Part shown: positions 15,254-23,605 of the stretch, one piece after another
Numbering within the stretch: the stretch's first letter is position 1
How the letters are laid out: each line of letters begins with the position of its first letter
Source: a virus
Strand: one strand, 5' to 3'
Length of the DNA: 64,000 nt
IMG/VR virus record: IMGVR_UViG_3300020202_000001
Location: 124,001 to 188,000 of that record
Notes under the pieces: generated by a model
Told to the model about the DNA's origin: nothing
The model's database searches: none
What the model saw: the letters and a program-made list of their open reading frames with translations, nothing else
Position numbers and translations under genes: made by a program

Positions 15254-15723
15254 AGAAACCCCAAGCGCCGGAGCCGCTCAAGGCGGGCGACCTGCAAGTC
15301 TGGTGGGTCCCCCAGCCGCCGCACCCCGGCTTCACGTTCCGCGTGCCGGACGTGGCCACGGGCGCGGCCGTGCTCGACCGGCTCGCCAGCTACGACCTCG
15401 TCTGCCACCCCGAGGAGCGGTTCACGACCGTCGCGGAGCGGTTGGCGTTCGTCAAGCACATCCCCGACCAGCTCGTGCGGGAAGCCGTCGAGGCCTACGA
15501 GAAGTACCTCCAGTCCCGCGACATCCTCCAGGTCTCCGACAACGCCGGCGGCCTGCAGGTGTTCGAGAAGCCGGAGGGCGAGGACGGCGAGTTCATCGAC
15601 TGGTACGACGACGACACGAACGAGGACGTCGACCACTTCCTCCGCGAGAAGGGCTCGGCCGAGCCGATGACCGTGGAGCAGGCGACGGCGGCCCTCGCGG
15701 AATGGCGGAAGGACTTCGCCTGA
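15244..15723 (+). CDS. Hypothetical protein, 159 aa
   Basis: Two in-frame ATGs lie at the end of the RNase H-fold gene; the second, at 15250, overlaps its TGA as ATGA, indicating translational coupling. It has a short beta-rich N-terminus (LQVWWVPQPPHPGFTFRVP), a helical middle and an acidic C-terminal half (DWYDDDTNEDVDHFL). It is acidic overall with no recognised family. Its stop overlaps the next start as TGATG. Confidence 0.68.
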   Translation: MGMKKPQAPEPLKAGDLQVWWVPQPPHPGFTFRVPDVATGAAVLDRLASYDLVCHPEERFTTVAERLAFVKHIPDQLVREAVEAYEKYLQSRDILQVSDNAGGLQVFEKPEGEDGEFIDWYDDDTNEDVDHFLREKGSAEPMTVEQATAALAEWRKDFA

Positions 15724-16238
15724 TGCGACTGTTCTGCGGAACGTCGGACAGCAACAGCTACTGCGACTACGCCCTGGTGGAGGTCACGCCGGAGCAAGCA
15801 CGCAAGCTGATTGACACGTACAAGCCGCTCTACGAGCACGTCAACAACGTCGACTCCACGCTCTACCGCCTGGAGTTCTTCGACGGCACGCCCACCTGGG
15901 CGAACGCCACGAACGCCGCCGTCTACGGTGTCGACTTCGACAACACGGAGTGGTACGCCGCCGGCGAGGGCGTCACGGCGGGGCACAACGACGCCGACCG
16001 CGACCCCCGCACGGCCGCGTCCTGCATGTCCGTCACGAACGACGGCATCCTCTGGTCCGCCAGCCCCAAGAACTCGGACGGGCACTTCGAGACGCCCGAG
16101 CTGAGCTGGGAGGACCTGGAGAAGATCGCCGCCGGCGAGAACCCGTTCAAGACGATCGAGGTCGACCCGGAGCCGATGGAGGACGACGGCCCGATCGACC
16201 CCGACGACGACGACGAAGACGAAGACGACGGGGAGTAG
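15723..16238 (+). CDS. Hypothetical acidic protein, 171 aa
   Basis: The start shares a base with the upstream stop (TGATG). The body includes YCDYALVEVTPEQARKLI and a Trp-rich segment (WYAAGEGVTAGHND). The last ~20 residues are almost all Asp/Glu, as in several other proteins here. Such tails often mimic nucleic acid or keep proteins soluble. No family is recognised. A hairpin terminator follows. Confidence 0.68.
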   Translation: MRLFCGTSDSNSYCDYALVEVTPEQARKLIDTYKPLYEHVNNVDSTLYRLEFFDGTPTWANATNAAVYGVDFDNTEWYAAGEGVTAGHNDADRDPRTAASCMSVTNDGILWSASPKNSDGHFETPELSWEDLEKIAAGENPFKTIEVDPEPMEDDGPIDPDDDDEDEDDGE

Positions 16239-16263
16239 CCCGTCGCGTCAGCAGCAACCACAC

Positions 16264-16285
16264 AGCCCGGCCGCGTGGCCGGGCT
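16264..16285 (+). terminator. Hairpin terminator
   Basis: A 9-bp stem AGCCCGGCC/GGCCGGGCT with a GCGT loop, followed by CTCTC. It separates the gene ending at 16238 from the well-placed ribosome site of the gene at 16318. Confidence 0.65.
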
Positions 16286-16317
16286 CTCTCACGTCCGAAC
16301 GAAAGAAGGATCTCACT

Positions 16318-17127
16318 ATGGCTTCCAAGAAGAACAACACCGTCCGCAACGCCGCCGCCGCCACCGTCGCCGCCAGCACCGCCCTGGTCCAGGCCCACCC
16401 GGTCCAGCCGCTGCCGATGGTGAACATGCCCCAGCCGCAGATGATGCTCGACCTGACGATCAAGACCGACGACGTGGTCGACATCATGGTCAGCGAGCAG
16501 CGCGAGGCGCTCTCGATGCAGGCCGAGCAGATCGAGAAGGACCTGCAGGAGGCCTTCAAGGCCCACGGCAAGGCGGAGAAGCAGCTGACCGCGCTGGCGG
16601 AGCGGCTGATCGACGAGCAGAGCGCGGACACCGCCACGAAGGAGCTGGTCGCCCGGATGGACGACTTCTCGGGCACCAAGCACGGGATCAAGATCGTCCG
16701 CGTGGACGCCCCGGAGAGCCGCTACCACTACGACAAGAAGGAGGACGACACCCCCGAGGTCAACATCGCCAAGCTGAAGATCGTCGGGGAGATCCGCATC
16801 ACCACGAAGGACAAGGAGGTCGTCCTCAAGCGCCGGTTCGAGCTGCCGTTCTCGGACCAGATGAAGGAGGTCGTGGCCGACATCGAGCGGAAGGCCGCCG
16901 AGGCCGCCCGGATCGAGGAGACGCTCCGCGACGTGCGGAAGAAGATGGCCGACGCCATCAACCCGAACGGCCTGCGGATGCGCACGAAGAGCACGCTCGT
17001 GAAGGCGTACCTGCAGGGCGGCATCACCAACACCGGCGACATGCTCAACACCGTGATGAGCACGCCGGTGAAGGCCCTGCCGTCGAGCATCACCAACGCG
17101 AAGACCACCGTGGTCGGCGACGACTGA
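16318..17127 (+). CDS. Coiled-coil hypothetical protein, 269 aa
   Basis: Preceded by GAAAGAAGGA at good spacing, so it probably heads a new unit after the terminator. The N-terminus is Ala/Thr-rich and flexible. Residues ~55-110 (REALSMQAEQIEKDLQEAFK onward) and ~180-220 (DIERKAAEAARIEETLRD) have strong coiled-coil character, flanking a likely beta domain. It lacks catalytic motifs and may be a structural or scaffold-type protein. No family is recognised. Confidence 0.7.
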   Translation: MASKKNNTVRNAAAATVAASTALVQAHPVQPLPMVNMPQPQMMLDLTIKTDDVVDIMVSEQREALSMQAEQIEKDLQEAFKAHGKAEKQLTALAERLIDEQSADTATKELVARMDDFSGTKHGIKIVRVDAPESRYHYDKKEDDTPEVNIAKLKIVGEIRITTKDKEVVLKRRFELPFSDQMKEVVADIERKAAEAARIEETLRDVRKKMADAINPNGLRMRTKSTLVKAYLQGGITNTGDMLNTVMSTPVKALPSSITNAKTTVVGDD

Positions 17128-17171
17128 TCGGCGGCCGGCGTGAGGCGGCGTAGCAACCCGGTGCGTTCAAC

Positions 17172-18794
17172 ATGAAGATCGTGCACTCCGAACGCACCGC
17201 CATCGGCCGGCAGAGGAAGGAGGTCGCCTCTTCGTTGAAGACGAAGAAGGCGGCCTCCTCCTCGCCGGACCTGGCGGGTGCAATCCTGTTCCCGCGACTG
17301 TCCTCCGACGAGCGAGACGTGTACGCGCTCTGCTCGGTGGACCACATCGACCGGCTGCTGAAAGACCCCGAGAGCTGCGTCCTCGGCGACAGCGTCGAGG
17401 AGATCGAGGCCCAGATCGCCGCGAAGCACCCGTGCTCGCGGGCCGACGCGACGTTCATCATCCCCTGCGCAGACATCAGCGTCACGTACCGGCACGAGAT
17501 GACGGACGAGGAGCAGCAGGCGTACAAGAAGCTGCACGGCGTGGCGCGGGCCGGCGGGATCGACACCCGCAGCCAGAAGGTCACGAAGGGGTGGATCGTC
17601 ACCGACCGGGCCTACATGGCCAAGCCGCAGGACGCGAACCACCTGAAGGTCGCCACAATCGAGCTTGGCCCGGTCCTCGTCGACGACGAGCGGTTCAAGG
17701 AGATCTTCGGCGACCCGACCGACCGGTACGGCAACTACGACATCGACGCGGTCGGCGTGCGGTGTGCGAACGAGGCCGGGTTCTCGGTCGCGTACCGCCA
17801 GATCTACGGCGACGACTACGTCCAGGTGAACTACAACCCGAACGTGTCCCGCCAGCGCGAGTACCGCCGCAAGCGGAAGGAGGTGTCGGACCGGTTCGAG
17901 ACGGAGTTCAGCCCGAAGATGACGTACAGCGCGTACGCCATCCTCCACCCGGGGCACTGGCCCGGCCGCTCGATCGGCCACGCCCACCTGCGGGGCCGCG
18001 AGATGTACGAGTCCCGGGGCTGGGGCAACAAGCGACGCAACAGCTTCGACGAGCGGGAGGTCATGGACCTCCTCGCCCTCGGCCGGCGGATGAACCCGAC
18101 CGACCGGTACTGGTACCGCAGCGCCCGCGCCTACGACTCGTACTTCGACTGCATCAAGGACCTGTGCGAGGCGGCGTTCCCCCGCATCCACAGCGTCGAG
18201 AAGCGCATCCGCAAGCAGCGGGCGAAGATGGAGGAGGAGATCCGCGAGGAGTACCGTGAGCACCAGGAACGGTGCCAGCGGTACCTCGACCACACCCGCG
18301 AGTTCCACGCCCTGATCCGGCTCGAAGGCGAGGGCGGGATCGTGGTCGAGGACGAGCTGGTGATGAAGGGCGAGTACCAGTACGACTACGAGGAGAAGCG
18401 GAACCGCTACGTCGAGCGGCTGCGGCCCGAGTGGCGGTGGCCCGAGCACCTGGAGAAATACTACGACCGGATCTCCGAGCGCGACCACGAGCCCCCGGTG
18501 CGGTACGACCACACCGAGGACGAGCACGTCGCCAAGGAGTTCCCCACGCGGTGGGGCGAGAGCATGGCCGCACAGGAGGAGGCCTTCTGCCGCTGGCTGC
18601 GGCGGGAGGGCAAGGAGGCCGGGGTCAAGCTCCCGAAGCCGCCGGTCATGCCCAAGCCGCCGAAGAAGGTGGTCCGAAAGAAGAAGGTGAAGCGTGGCAG
18701 GAAAGGCCGCCGCCGCAAGCAACTCCGACACCTGTGTGGTGTTGGTGCGGATTTCGTACGACAGATCACGCGTCAAGCCCGCAAAGCTGGTTGA
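17172..18794 (+). CDS. Hypothetical protein, 540 aa
   Basis: A long protein, notably rich in Tyr, Arg and Glu. Around residues 220-300 lies YVQVNYNPNVSRQREYRRKR, and a charged helical region sits near 340-375 (KQRAKMEEEIREEYREHQE). The C-terminal tail is very basic (PKPPKKVVRKKKVKRGRKG). The last ~100 bp overlap the next gene, so the final residues may be incidental. The mix of acidic helices and a basic tail would suit nucleic-acid binding, but no family is recognised. Confidence 0.72.
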   Translation: MKIVHSERTAIGRQRKEVASSLKTKKAASSSPDLAGAILFPRLSSDERDVYALCSVDHIDRLLKDPESCVLGDSVEEIEAQIAAKHPCSRADATFIIPCADISVTYRHEMTDEEQQAYKKLHGVARAGGIDTRSQKVTKGWIVTDRAYMAKPQDANHLKVATIELGPVLVDDERFKEIFGDPTDRYGNYDIDAVGVRCANEAGFSVAYRQIYGDDYVQVNYNPNVSRQREYRRKRKEVSDRFETEFSPKMTYSAYAILHPGHWPGRSIGHAHLRGREMYESRGWGNKRRNSFDEREVMDLLALGRRMNPTDRYWYRSARAYDSYFDCIKDLCEAAFPRIHSVEKRIRKQRAKMEEEIREEYREHQERCQRYLDHTREFHALIRLEGEGGIVVEDELVMKGEYQYDYEEKRNRYVERLRPEWRWPEHLEKYYDRISERDHEPPVRYDHTEDEHVAKEFPTRWGESMAAQEEAFCRWLRREGKEAGVKLPKPPVMPKPPKKVVRKKKVKRGRKGRRRKQLRHLCGVGADFVRQITRQARKAG

Positions 18795-18936
18795 GGACGT
18801 CCAGAGCACCCTGAAGGCCAGCATGGAGTCGGGGTTCTCGGACGTCCTCGGCGGCGCGGTCATCGACGTGGACGGCATCAAGGAGCTGAGGCTCCCGCCG
18901 GCACTCCGGCGAGGAGGTGGCCGTGACGCAGAGTAA
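18694..18936 (+). CDS. Small hypothetical protein, 80 aa
   Basis: Starts at GTG preceded by AAGAAGAAGGTGAAGC inside the previous gene. After a short Ala/Ser leader it has a compact alpha/beta pattern (TCVVLVRISYDRSRV, then AKLVEDVQSTLKA and AVIDVDGIKELRL), which looks like a small folded domain. No family is recognised. Codon bias switches to this frame at the overlap, supporting the call. Confidence 0.6.
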   Translation: MAGKAAAASNSDTCVVLVRISYDRSRVKPAKLVEDVQSTLKASMESGFSDVLGGAVIDVDGIKELRLPPALRRGGGRDAE

Positions 18937-19942
18937 CGAGACGAAGAAGCCCAGCCCGAAGCTGCGGAGCCGCAAGGCGATCGCGGCGTGGATCTTGGAC
19001 GCGCTGGAGGACGGGTACGACCGCCACGAGCAGGAGACCTTCATCTTCTGCCTCGACACCGAGGACAGCTCCGCCGACTTCAGCTTCGACCACCTGCTGG
19101 AGGTGTACCAGAAGGGCGAGGGCGGCGAGGCCGCCAAGGACCCGCTCTGGATCAAGCACGTCCGCCGGCACTTCGCCAAGGAGTATTGCAAGTGGGAGCC
19201 GGACGGGCTCGACCAGGAGGAGGACGACGTACCCGAGGAGGACCAGTTCCCCCCGGACGACTACGACCTCGACCCGACCGAGCACGGCTGCTACACGCTG
19301 TACGAGTGGGCGAACGACGACATGCAGCGGCTCTTCGGGACCAGCCTGAAGAGCGGCGTCCCCGACGACGACTGCTGGAACACGCTCCCTGACGGCACGG
19401 AGGTGGCGGTAAAGTTCGGCTGGGTCGACCGCGGGTACGGCGACAACACGCTCGTGCTGGCGGAGTTCGAGGGCTACAAGTGCACCGAGGACGACCTCGG
19501 GTACCGCCTGAAGATCGACGCCGAGGGCCTGAAGCCGACCTACTGGCACCAGATCAAGGGCGAGACGATCGAGCGCGACTACGACCCCGACGACACCGGC
19601 CCCCTCTCGTGGAAGGAGCTGAAGCTCCTGTACGAGTACGTCAAGATGATTAAGGACTGGTTCGACGCGGGGCACTACAAGCAGGAGATGGAGTACCAGG
19701 CGAGCTGGTCCTTCTTCGAGAACATCTGCGAGGGCGAGGACTTCCCCAACCCGACGCAGGACCGCATCGACGCCGAGTGGACGCAGAAGCGGAAGGACGC
19801 CGAGCGCGCCCGCCAGCTCGCGTTCCTCGACACGTTCCGAGGCACCGGCCGCCGCGCGGTCGCGACGATCACACCCGGCAAAAGACTCAAGCGGTCGCAC
19901 ACGTTGCGTCGCCGGGTCGAGTTCGTGGACGCAATGCTATGA
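18923..19942 (+). CDS. Acidic hypothetical protein, ~339 aa
   Basis: GTG at 18923 lies five bases after GAGGAGG; an earlier GTG at 18917 overlaps that site and is less likely. The protein is acidic, with several Asp/Glu clusters and many aromatic residues. It has a short Lys/Arg-rich start and a helical C-terminal third (WKELKLLYEYVKMIKDWFD) ending in a basic tail. No catalytic motif or family is recognised. The stop overlaps the next start as ATGA. Confidence 0.68.
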   Translation: MTQSNETKKPSPKLRSRKAIAAWILDALEDGYDRHEQETFIFCLDTEDSSADFSFDHLLEVYQKGEGGEAAKDPLWIKHVRRHFAKEYCKWEPDGLDQEEDDVPEEDQFPPDDYDLDPTEHGCYTLYEWANDDMQRLFGTSLKSGVPDDDCWNTLPDGTEVAVKFGWVDRGYGDNTLVLAEFEGYKCTEDDLGYRLKIDAEGLKPTYWHQIKGETIERDYDPDDTGPLSWKELKLLYEYVKMIKDWFDAGHYKQEMEYQASWSFFENICEGEDFPNPTQDRIDAEWTQKRKDAERARQLAFLDTFRGTGRRAVATITPGKRLKRSHTLRRRVEFVDAML

Positions 19943-20643
19943 AGATCCAATACGAAGAGGGCGACAAGGTCGTCGTGAAGGAGACCGGCGTCTGGGCACG
20001 GGTCAAGCGGGTCGTGGTGAACAGCACCACGACGCAGACGCTCGTGCTCGACAACGGCGACACGCCGTTCGCCGACCAGGTCAGGCCGGCGATCGACGTC
20101 GGGCTGCTGATGGGTGAGGGGCAGACCAGCCGCGTGTTCCTCGGCATGCCCGGGACGCTGGCGGAGGAGCCCCACCGCGACGCGATGGAGCTGGCACAGC
20201 ACTACAACCAGGCCCTGGAGATGGAGGACAAGTCCAACTTCGAGGTGATCTGGGTCGAGACGGTCGACGAGCTGGAGGCCGCCATCCGGGAGGCCAACGG
20301 CGACGAGGTGCCCGAGACGGTCACCTGCAACGACGGCACCGTCGTCAAGGTGGGCGACCCCGTGTGGTGGGAGGACCCCGACGAGGGTAAGTGCTCGGGC
20401 AACCGCAAGATCGCCAAGATCAAGTCCGAGGACGAGGTCGTCCTGACGGACGAGACCGGCGACGACGAGACCGAGTGCGACCCCGGCGAGGAGCTGTCGG
20501 TCGCCCAGCTCGACTGCGACCAGTGCGGCAAGCCGATGTTCGTGCAGGAGGACGGCGTCGCCCACCACCTCGACGTGGACCGGGCCGAGGTCGACCACGA
20601 CGCGGACGCCGACCACGTCCCGCTGAACAAGCTGCTGGCGTAG
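19939..20643 (+). CDS. Hypothetical protein with CxxC, 234 aa
   Basis: The start overlaps the previous stop (ATGA). The N-terminal ~60 residues read as a small beta-barrel-like domain (GDKVVVKETGVWARVKRVVV), reminiscent of KOW/SH3-like folds, and a second such segment appears near residue 140 (VKVGDPVWWEDPDEG). Residues ~190-200 include CDQCGKPMF, and a His/Asp-rich stretch follows. Function unknown. It ends just before a C5/G5 inverted repeat and a dispersed palindrome that lead the next gene. Confidence 0.66.
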   Translation: MKIQYEEGDKVVVKETGVWARVKRVVVNSTTTQTLVLDNGDTPFADQVRPAIDVGLLMGEGQTSRVFLGMPGTLAEEPHRDAMELAQHYNQALEMEDKSNFEVIWVETVDELEAAIREANGDEVPETVTCNDGTVVKVGDPVWWEDPDEGKCSGNRKIAKIKSEDEVVLTDETGDDETECDPGEELSVAQLDCDQCGKPMFVQEDGVAHHLDVDRAEVDHDADADHVPLNKLLA

Positions 20644-20644
20644 T

Positions 20645-20669
20645 CCCCCGACCGGGGGTGTGATAGGAT
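20645..20669 (+). promoter_or_regulatory. C5/G5 inverted repeat with -10-like TAGGAT
   Basis: CCCCCG-AC-CGGGGG at 20645-20658 is followed by TAGGAT at 20664-20669. No good -35 is visible 17 bp upstream (TAGTCC). It belongs to a family of such palindromes in leaders of new units (28321, 55930, 63469) and lies just before a dispersed palindrome and the gene at 20728. Confidence 0.45.
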
Positions 20670-20693
20670 GTGTCCCTTTCCGGGCACCGACAT

Positions 20694-20712
20694 TCAAAAA
20701 CCGGTTTTGAGA
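20694..20712 (+). repeat. Dispersed palindrome, copy 3
   Basis: TCAAAAACCGGTTTTGAGA, exact consensus, about 25 bp downstream of the putative -10 at 20664. It runs into the AAGGAG ribosome site of the gene at 20728, so a bound protein here would block transcription or elongation into that gene. Confidence 0.85.
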
Positions 20713-20727
20713 AGGAGATCAAACAGC

Positions 20728-21477
20728 ATGGCCGAAGACCAACCCCCAGCCGAAGCGCCGAAGGTCCGCAAGGACCTCAACGCGTCGGAGTACCTCGCCA
20801 AGTCCCTGAAGGTGGCCGAGGACTTCGTCGTGAACGCCAACGGCTACATCGACCTCGTGAACTCGACGCCCCGCCCGGACAAGATCGCCGTGGGCGACTT
20901 CTTCCTCACGCTCGACGGCAGCCTGGTGCAGGTGATCCGCGAGATCCGACCGAACCCGACCCAGTGCCCGAGCTGCGGCGGGCAGCAGGCCCCCGGCGGC
21001 ATCATGGGCCTCTTCATCGGCATGACGCAGCAAGGCATGTTCGCCCGGCCGGCGTCCGAGGAGGAGGCCGGTGCCGGCGACGAGGCGGGCGACGACGAAC
21101 AGGCGTGCGAGCATAAGCCCGACGACAAGGACAACCCGCTCAAGGGCTACGTCTGCTCGATCATCAAGGGCGGGCACGGGTACAAGGACCTGTACGGGGA
21201 GAAGCCGGGCGAGAAGTACGGCGTCGACCCGACCGGGCTGGCGATCATCCCGAACGCCGACCCCGAGGACCGCGGCGTCATCGTCAGCTACCAGATCCGC
21301 CTCGTCGGGCTCACGCTCAAGAAGCGGATGCGTGCCACGTTCGTCTCGGCCGAGGCGGCCACGACCGAGCACCCGGAGGTCCGGCAGCAGCACGTCATGC
21401 CGCCGGCCGAGCAGCGCCCGGTCGAGAGCGAGTCGCTGACGACCGCCAAGGACCGGAACCCCAACCCCAATGCGTGA
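20728..21477 (+). CDS. Hypothetical protein with CPSC motif, 249 aa
   Basis: The ATG is preceded by GAAGGAGATC. After a helical N-terminus comes a beta-rich part (DKIAVGDFFLTLDGSLVQVI), CPSCGGQQ near residue 90, an acidic loop and a second cysteine/histidine group (ACEHKPDDK, VCSIIKGGHGY), suggesting a zinc-stabilised domain. The C-terminal third has RGVIVSYQIRLVGL strands. No family is recognised. Its leader holds both phage-wide DNA signals, so it is probably the first gene of a regulated unit. Confidence 0.68.
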   Translation: MAEDQPPAEAPKVRKDLNASEYLAKSLKVAEDFVVNANGYIDLVNSTPRPDKIAVGDFFLTLDGSLVQVIREIRPNPTQCPSCGGQQAPGGIMGLFIGMTQQGMFARPASEEEAGAGDEAGDDEQACEHKPDDKDNPLKGYVCSIIKGGHGYKDLYGEKPGEKYGVDPTGLAIIPNADPEDRGVIVSYQIRLVGLTLKKRMRATFVSAEAATTEHPEVRQQHVMPPAEQRPVESESLTTAKDRNPNPNA

Positions 21478-21751
21478 GCGAGTAGCCCGACTCCTGCGGC
21501 GGATCACGGAGGGCTGCAAGGCCCTCCGTGGTCGGCTGCGGGAGTTCTACAACGTGCACCTCGGCCCCGGCCACGTCGTCATCATGGAGCGGGGCAAGGT
21601 GATCTACGACGGGCCGAGGGCGAACATGCCCCCGCACGTCAAGCGACGGTCGGACGCGCTGGAGGCCGAGGGCCTCCGCATGGCGGCCGACGCCGAGAAG
21701 ATGTTCAAGGACTTCGCCGAGAAGCTCCGCGAGCACCGCAAGAGGAGCTGA
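21470..21751 (+). CDS. Small basic helical protein, 93 aa
   Basis: Overlaps the previous gene by 8 bp. It is strongly basic and helical: an Arg-rich N-terminus (MRERVARLLRRITEGCKALR), a short beta segment (VVIMERGKVIYDG) and a charged C-terminal helix (KMFKDFAEKLREHRKR). It may bind nucleic acid or phage DNA. No family is recognised. Confidence 0.6.
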   Translation: MRERVARLLRRITEGCKALRGRLREFYNVHLGPGHVVIMERGKVIYDGPRANMPPHVKRRSDALEAEGLRMAADAEKMFKDFAEKLREHRKRS

Positions 21752-21753
21752 CC

Positions 21754-22509
21754 ATGTTCCGTGGACCCAAGGGCATGCTGTCCGGGATCGAGATCGCCGA
21801 CGCCGTGCGGCGCGAGCGTGAGTACCGAAGCCTGATCGCGCAGACGCTGGTCGGCCCGCACGGCGACAGCCTGGACGGCGACGGCCACCTGTCGTGGGCG
21901 CAGCGGGCCAGGCTCTGGTGGCTGCAGCGGCAGCCGCGCATCCACATCGACGACTTCGACCCGACCCCGAGCGACCAGGGCGGCCGGCTGAACCCGAACA
22001 GCTACAACCTGCGGCTCCACCCGGACATGCTGGTGTACGACCTGATCGACGGCGTGCAGCTCAAGAGCAACGGCGCGGTGCCGTACCTCGACATGCGGAA
22101 GCCGAACCCGACGAAGAAGGTCGTCATCCCGGCCGAGGGCTACCTGCTCAAGCCGGGCGTCGGGTACCTGGCCCGCACGGTCGAGAACACCAACGCGTTC
22201 AACTGCGTGCCGTGCCTGAACGGACGCAGCTCGATCGGCCGGCTGTTCATCAACGTCCACGTCACGGCCGGGTTCGGCGACGTGGGCTTCTGCGGCACCT
22301 GGACGCTGGAGATCTTCGTGCTCCACCCGGTCATGGTGTACCCCAACGTCGAGATCTGTCAGATCGCCTACGACTCGATCTCACGACGCCACCGCCCCTA
22401 CCAGTCCCGCAAGTACGCGGGGCAGCAGGATGCGACGGCGTCCCGGCTCTACATGGACTTCCAACATGCCGGTCCTGACCGTCAACACCCAGCCACCGTA
22501 CCCGCCTAA
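21754..22509 (+). CDS. dcd: dCTP deaminase/dUTPase-fold enzyme
   Basis: Residues ~78-90 contain NPNSYNLRLHP. Residues ~159-190 contain RSSIGRLF, then HVTAGFGDVGFCGTWTLEI, the signature of the trimeric dCTP deaminase/dUTPase fold. RSS binds phosphates and the Glu in TLEI aligns with the catalytic Glu of dCTP deaminase. It would convert dCTP to dUTP, feeding dTMP synthesis by the ThyX-like enzyme encoded at 61658. At 251 aa it is longer than typical Dcd (~190), with an extra ~65-residue N-terminus. The final ~14 codons overlap the next gene. Deaminase versus dUTPase cannot be settled here. Confidence 0.85.
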   Translation: MFRGPKGMLSGIEIADAVRREREYRSLIAQTLVGPHGDSLDGDGHLSWAQRARLWWLQRQPRIHIDDFDPTPSDQGGRLNPNSYNLRLHPDMLVYDLIDGVQLKSNGAVPYLDMRKPNPTKKVVIPAEGYLLKPGVGYLARTVENTNAFNCVPCLNGRSSIGRLFINVHVTAGFGDVGFCGTWTLEIFVLHPVMVYPNVEICQIAYDSISRRHRPYQSRKYAGQQDATASRLYMDFQHAGPDRQHPATVPA

Positions 22510-22999
22510 GCACGTCACGCTCGCCCGGATGCACATCGGCTTCGGGAAGGTGATGAAGCTCATCACGATCCTGATCCACAACCCGGCCAAGCCCGACGAG
22601 GAGGGCAACCCCTCCGTCGAGGGCGAGGCCGTGATCGACGAGGACGCGTTCAAGTCGCTCCTCGCCGGCACGTTCCCGCACAAGGAGCTGGACGGGCTCA
22701 AGGCCCCGACCGAGTCGAGCAGCGACCCGTCCCTGCCGGACGCGCTGCCGGCCCACGCGATCCGCTCGAACTTCGAGCACATGGCGAAGACGACCCTCCT
22801 GCCGGCCTTCAAGGGCAAGCGGGTGACCGTCAAGCCGGGCGTGCTGTTCAACCACAACAAGACGACCCCGACGACCGGGACGATCCACGACATCGTCTTC
22901 GCCGACACCGGCAACCCGCTGCTGCAGCTGGTCGTCGACGAGGTGCCGTACACGACGACCGGCGAGAAGCCGACCGTCCAGTTCAACGAGATCGAGTAA
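22466..22999 (+). CDS. Hypothetical protein, 177 aa
   Basis: Starts at an ATG inside the end of the dcd-like gene (MPVLTVNTQPPYPPKH). It has helical and beta segments, with basic stretches toward the C-terminus (AFKGKRVTVKPGVLF, VFADTGNPLLQLVVDEV). No known domain is recognised. Codon bias favours this frame from the overlap onward. Confidence 0.66.
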   Translation: MPVLTVNTQPPYPPKHVTLARMHIGFGKVMKLITILIHNPAKPDEEGNPSVEGEAVIDEDAFKSLLAGTFPHKELDGLKAPTESSSDPSLPDALPAHAIRSNFEHMAKTTLLPAFKGKRVTVKPGVLFNHNKTTPTTGTIHDIVFADTGNPLLQLVVDEVPYTTTGEKPTVQFNEIE

Positions 23000-23003
23000 C
23001 GCC

Positions 23004-23360
23004 ATGGCCGACAAGCAGAAGCCCAAGGGCAAGGCGGGGCAGTGGGAGATCGAGCACAACATCGTGCTCAGCACCGGGCACATCACCCTCAAGGACCGCG
23101 ACCTGTTGCACGAGGACGCCGGGCCGTGGGAGTCGAGGCCGAAGCCCGGCCTGATCGTGTACGAGTACGAGGAGGGGTTCTTCCTCCACTGCTCGCCCGA
23201 CCAGGGGTTCTTCGAGGACGAGCTGCGGGTCGCCCAGCACCGCGGGTACAGCGCCGACCTCATCGCCCTGATGCGGCTGGCCAAGGCCCAGAACTGCAAG
23301 TTCGTCCACCTCGACGCGGACGGCCCGGTCCACCCCAACCTCCCCCAGCACGATTGGTAG
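23004..23360 (+). CDS. Hypothetical protein, 118 aa
   Basis: Starts 5 bp after the previous stop. It is an acidic to neutral alpha/beta protein (GLIVYEYEEGFFLHCSPDQG, then ELRVAQHRGYSADLIALMRL), perhaps a small fold of about 100 residues. No family is recognised. It is the last gene before the 245-bp non-coding structured region. Confidence 0.65.
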   Translation: MADKQKPKGKAGQWEIEHNIVLSTGHITLKDRDLLHEDAGPWESRPKPGLIVYEYEEGFFLHCSPDQGFFEDELRVAQHRGYSADLIALMRLAKAQNCKFVHLDADGPVHPNLPQHDW

Positions 23361-23447
23361 GCTCGAAGGGGACCGGGACAGGGCTCGGGGAGCGGAGCGT
23401 AGCGAAGCGACCCCGAGCCCGACTCGAAGAGAAGCCAGGCGGTTAAG

Positions 23448-23506
23448 AACAACACCGTGGAAATGAGCCGCCCTAGCGGCCGGCGAAGCCGGCCACGGGG
23501 GTTGTT
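23448..23506 (+). ncRNA. Candidate three-way-junction RNA or complex terminator
   Basis: AACAAC (23448) pairs with GTTGTT (23501) and CCGTGG (23455) with CCACGG (23493), leaving a one-base against two-base bulge. Inside the closing stem are two hairpins: GCCGC-CCTA-GCGGC (23467-23480) and CGGC-GAA-GCCG (23481-23491). The fold ends in GTTGTTTTG, a weak U-tract. It may be a stable small RNA, a riboregulator or an elaborate terminator. Confidence 0.45.
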
Positions 23507-23532
23507 TTGATCTCTTCGGGGTGACGTCTTGC

Positions 23533-23561
23533 TTGACTCCCCCGAATGGAGGAGGTATTTA
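23533..23561 (+). promoter_or_regulatory. Sigma70-type promoter before the Rep-like gene
   Basis: TTGACT (23533-23538), a 17-bp spacer, then TATTTA (23556-23561). This is the best promoter match in the window. It fires toward the gene at 23606. Confidence 0.7.
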
Positions 23562-23574
23562 TACCCTAAGGGTA
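23562..23574 (+). promoter_or_regulatory. Palindromic operator candidate at the transcription start
   Basis: TACCCT-A-AGGGTA, a perfect 6+1+6 inverted repeat beginning right after the -10 hexamer, so a protein bound there would cover the transcription start of the promoter at 23533. Confidence 0.5.
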
Positions 23575-23605
23575 GAATAACAAGACTTTTCCACTTTGGA
23601 GCCAA

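Larger units (their letters stand above)
23361..23605 (+). other. Gene-free structured region (possible origin or RNA locus)
   Basis: The longest gene-free stretch in the window. From left to right it holds a 10-bp stem GGGCTCGGGG (23381-23390) with CCCCGAGCCC (23411-23420), a branched fold (23448-23506), a TTCGGGG/CCCCGAA pair flanking the promoter, the promoter itself, and a 13-bp palindrome over the transcription start. It is less GC-rich at its right end (TAGAATAACAAGACTTTT). Immediately downstream is a Rep-like gene, so a replication origin is one reading and a structured transcript another. Confidence 0.5.
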
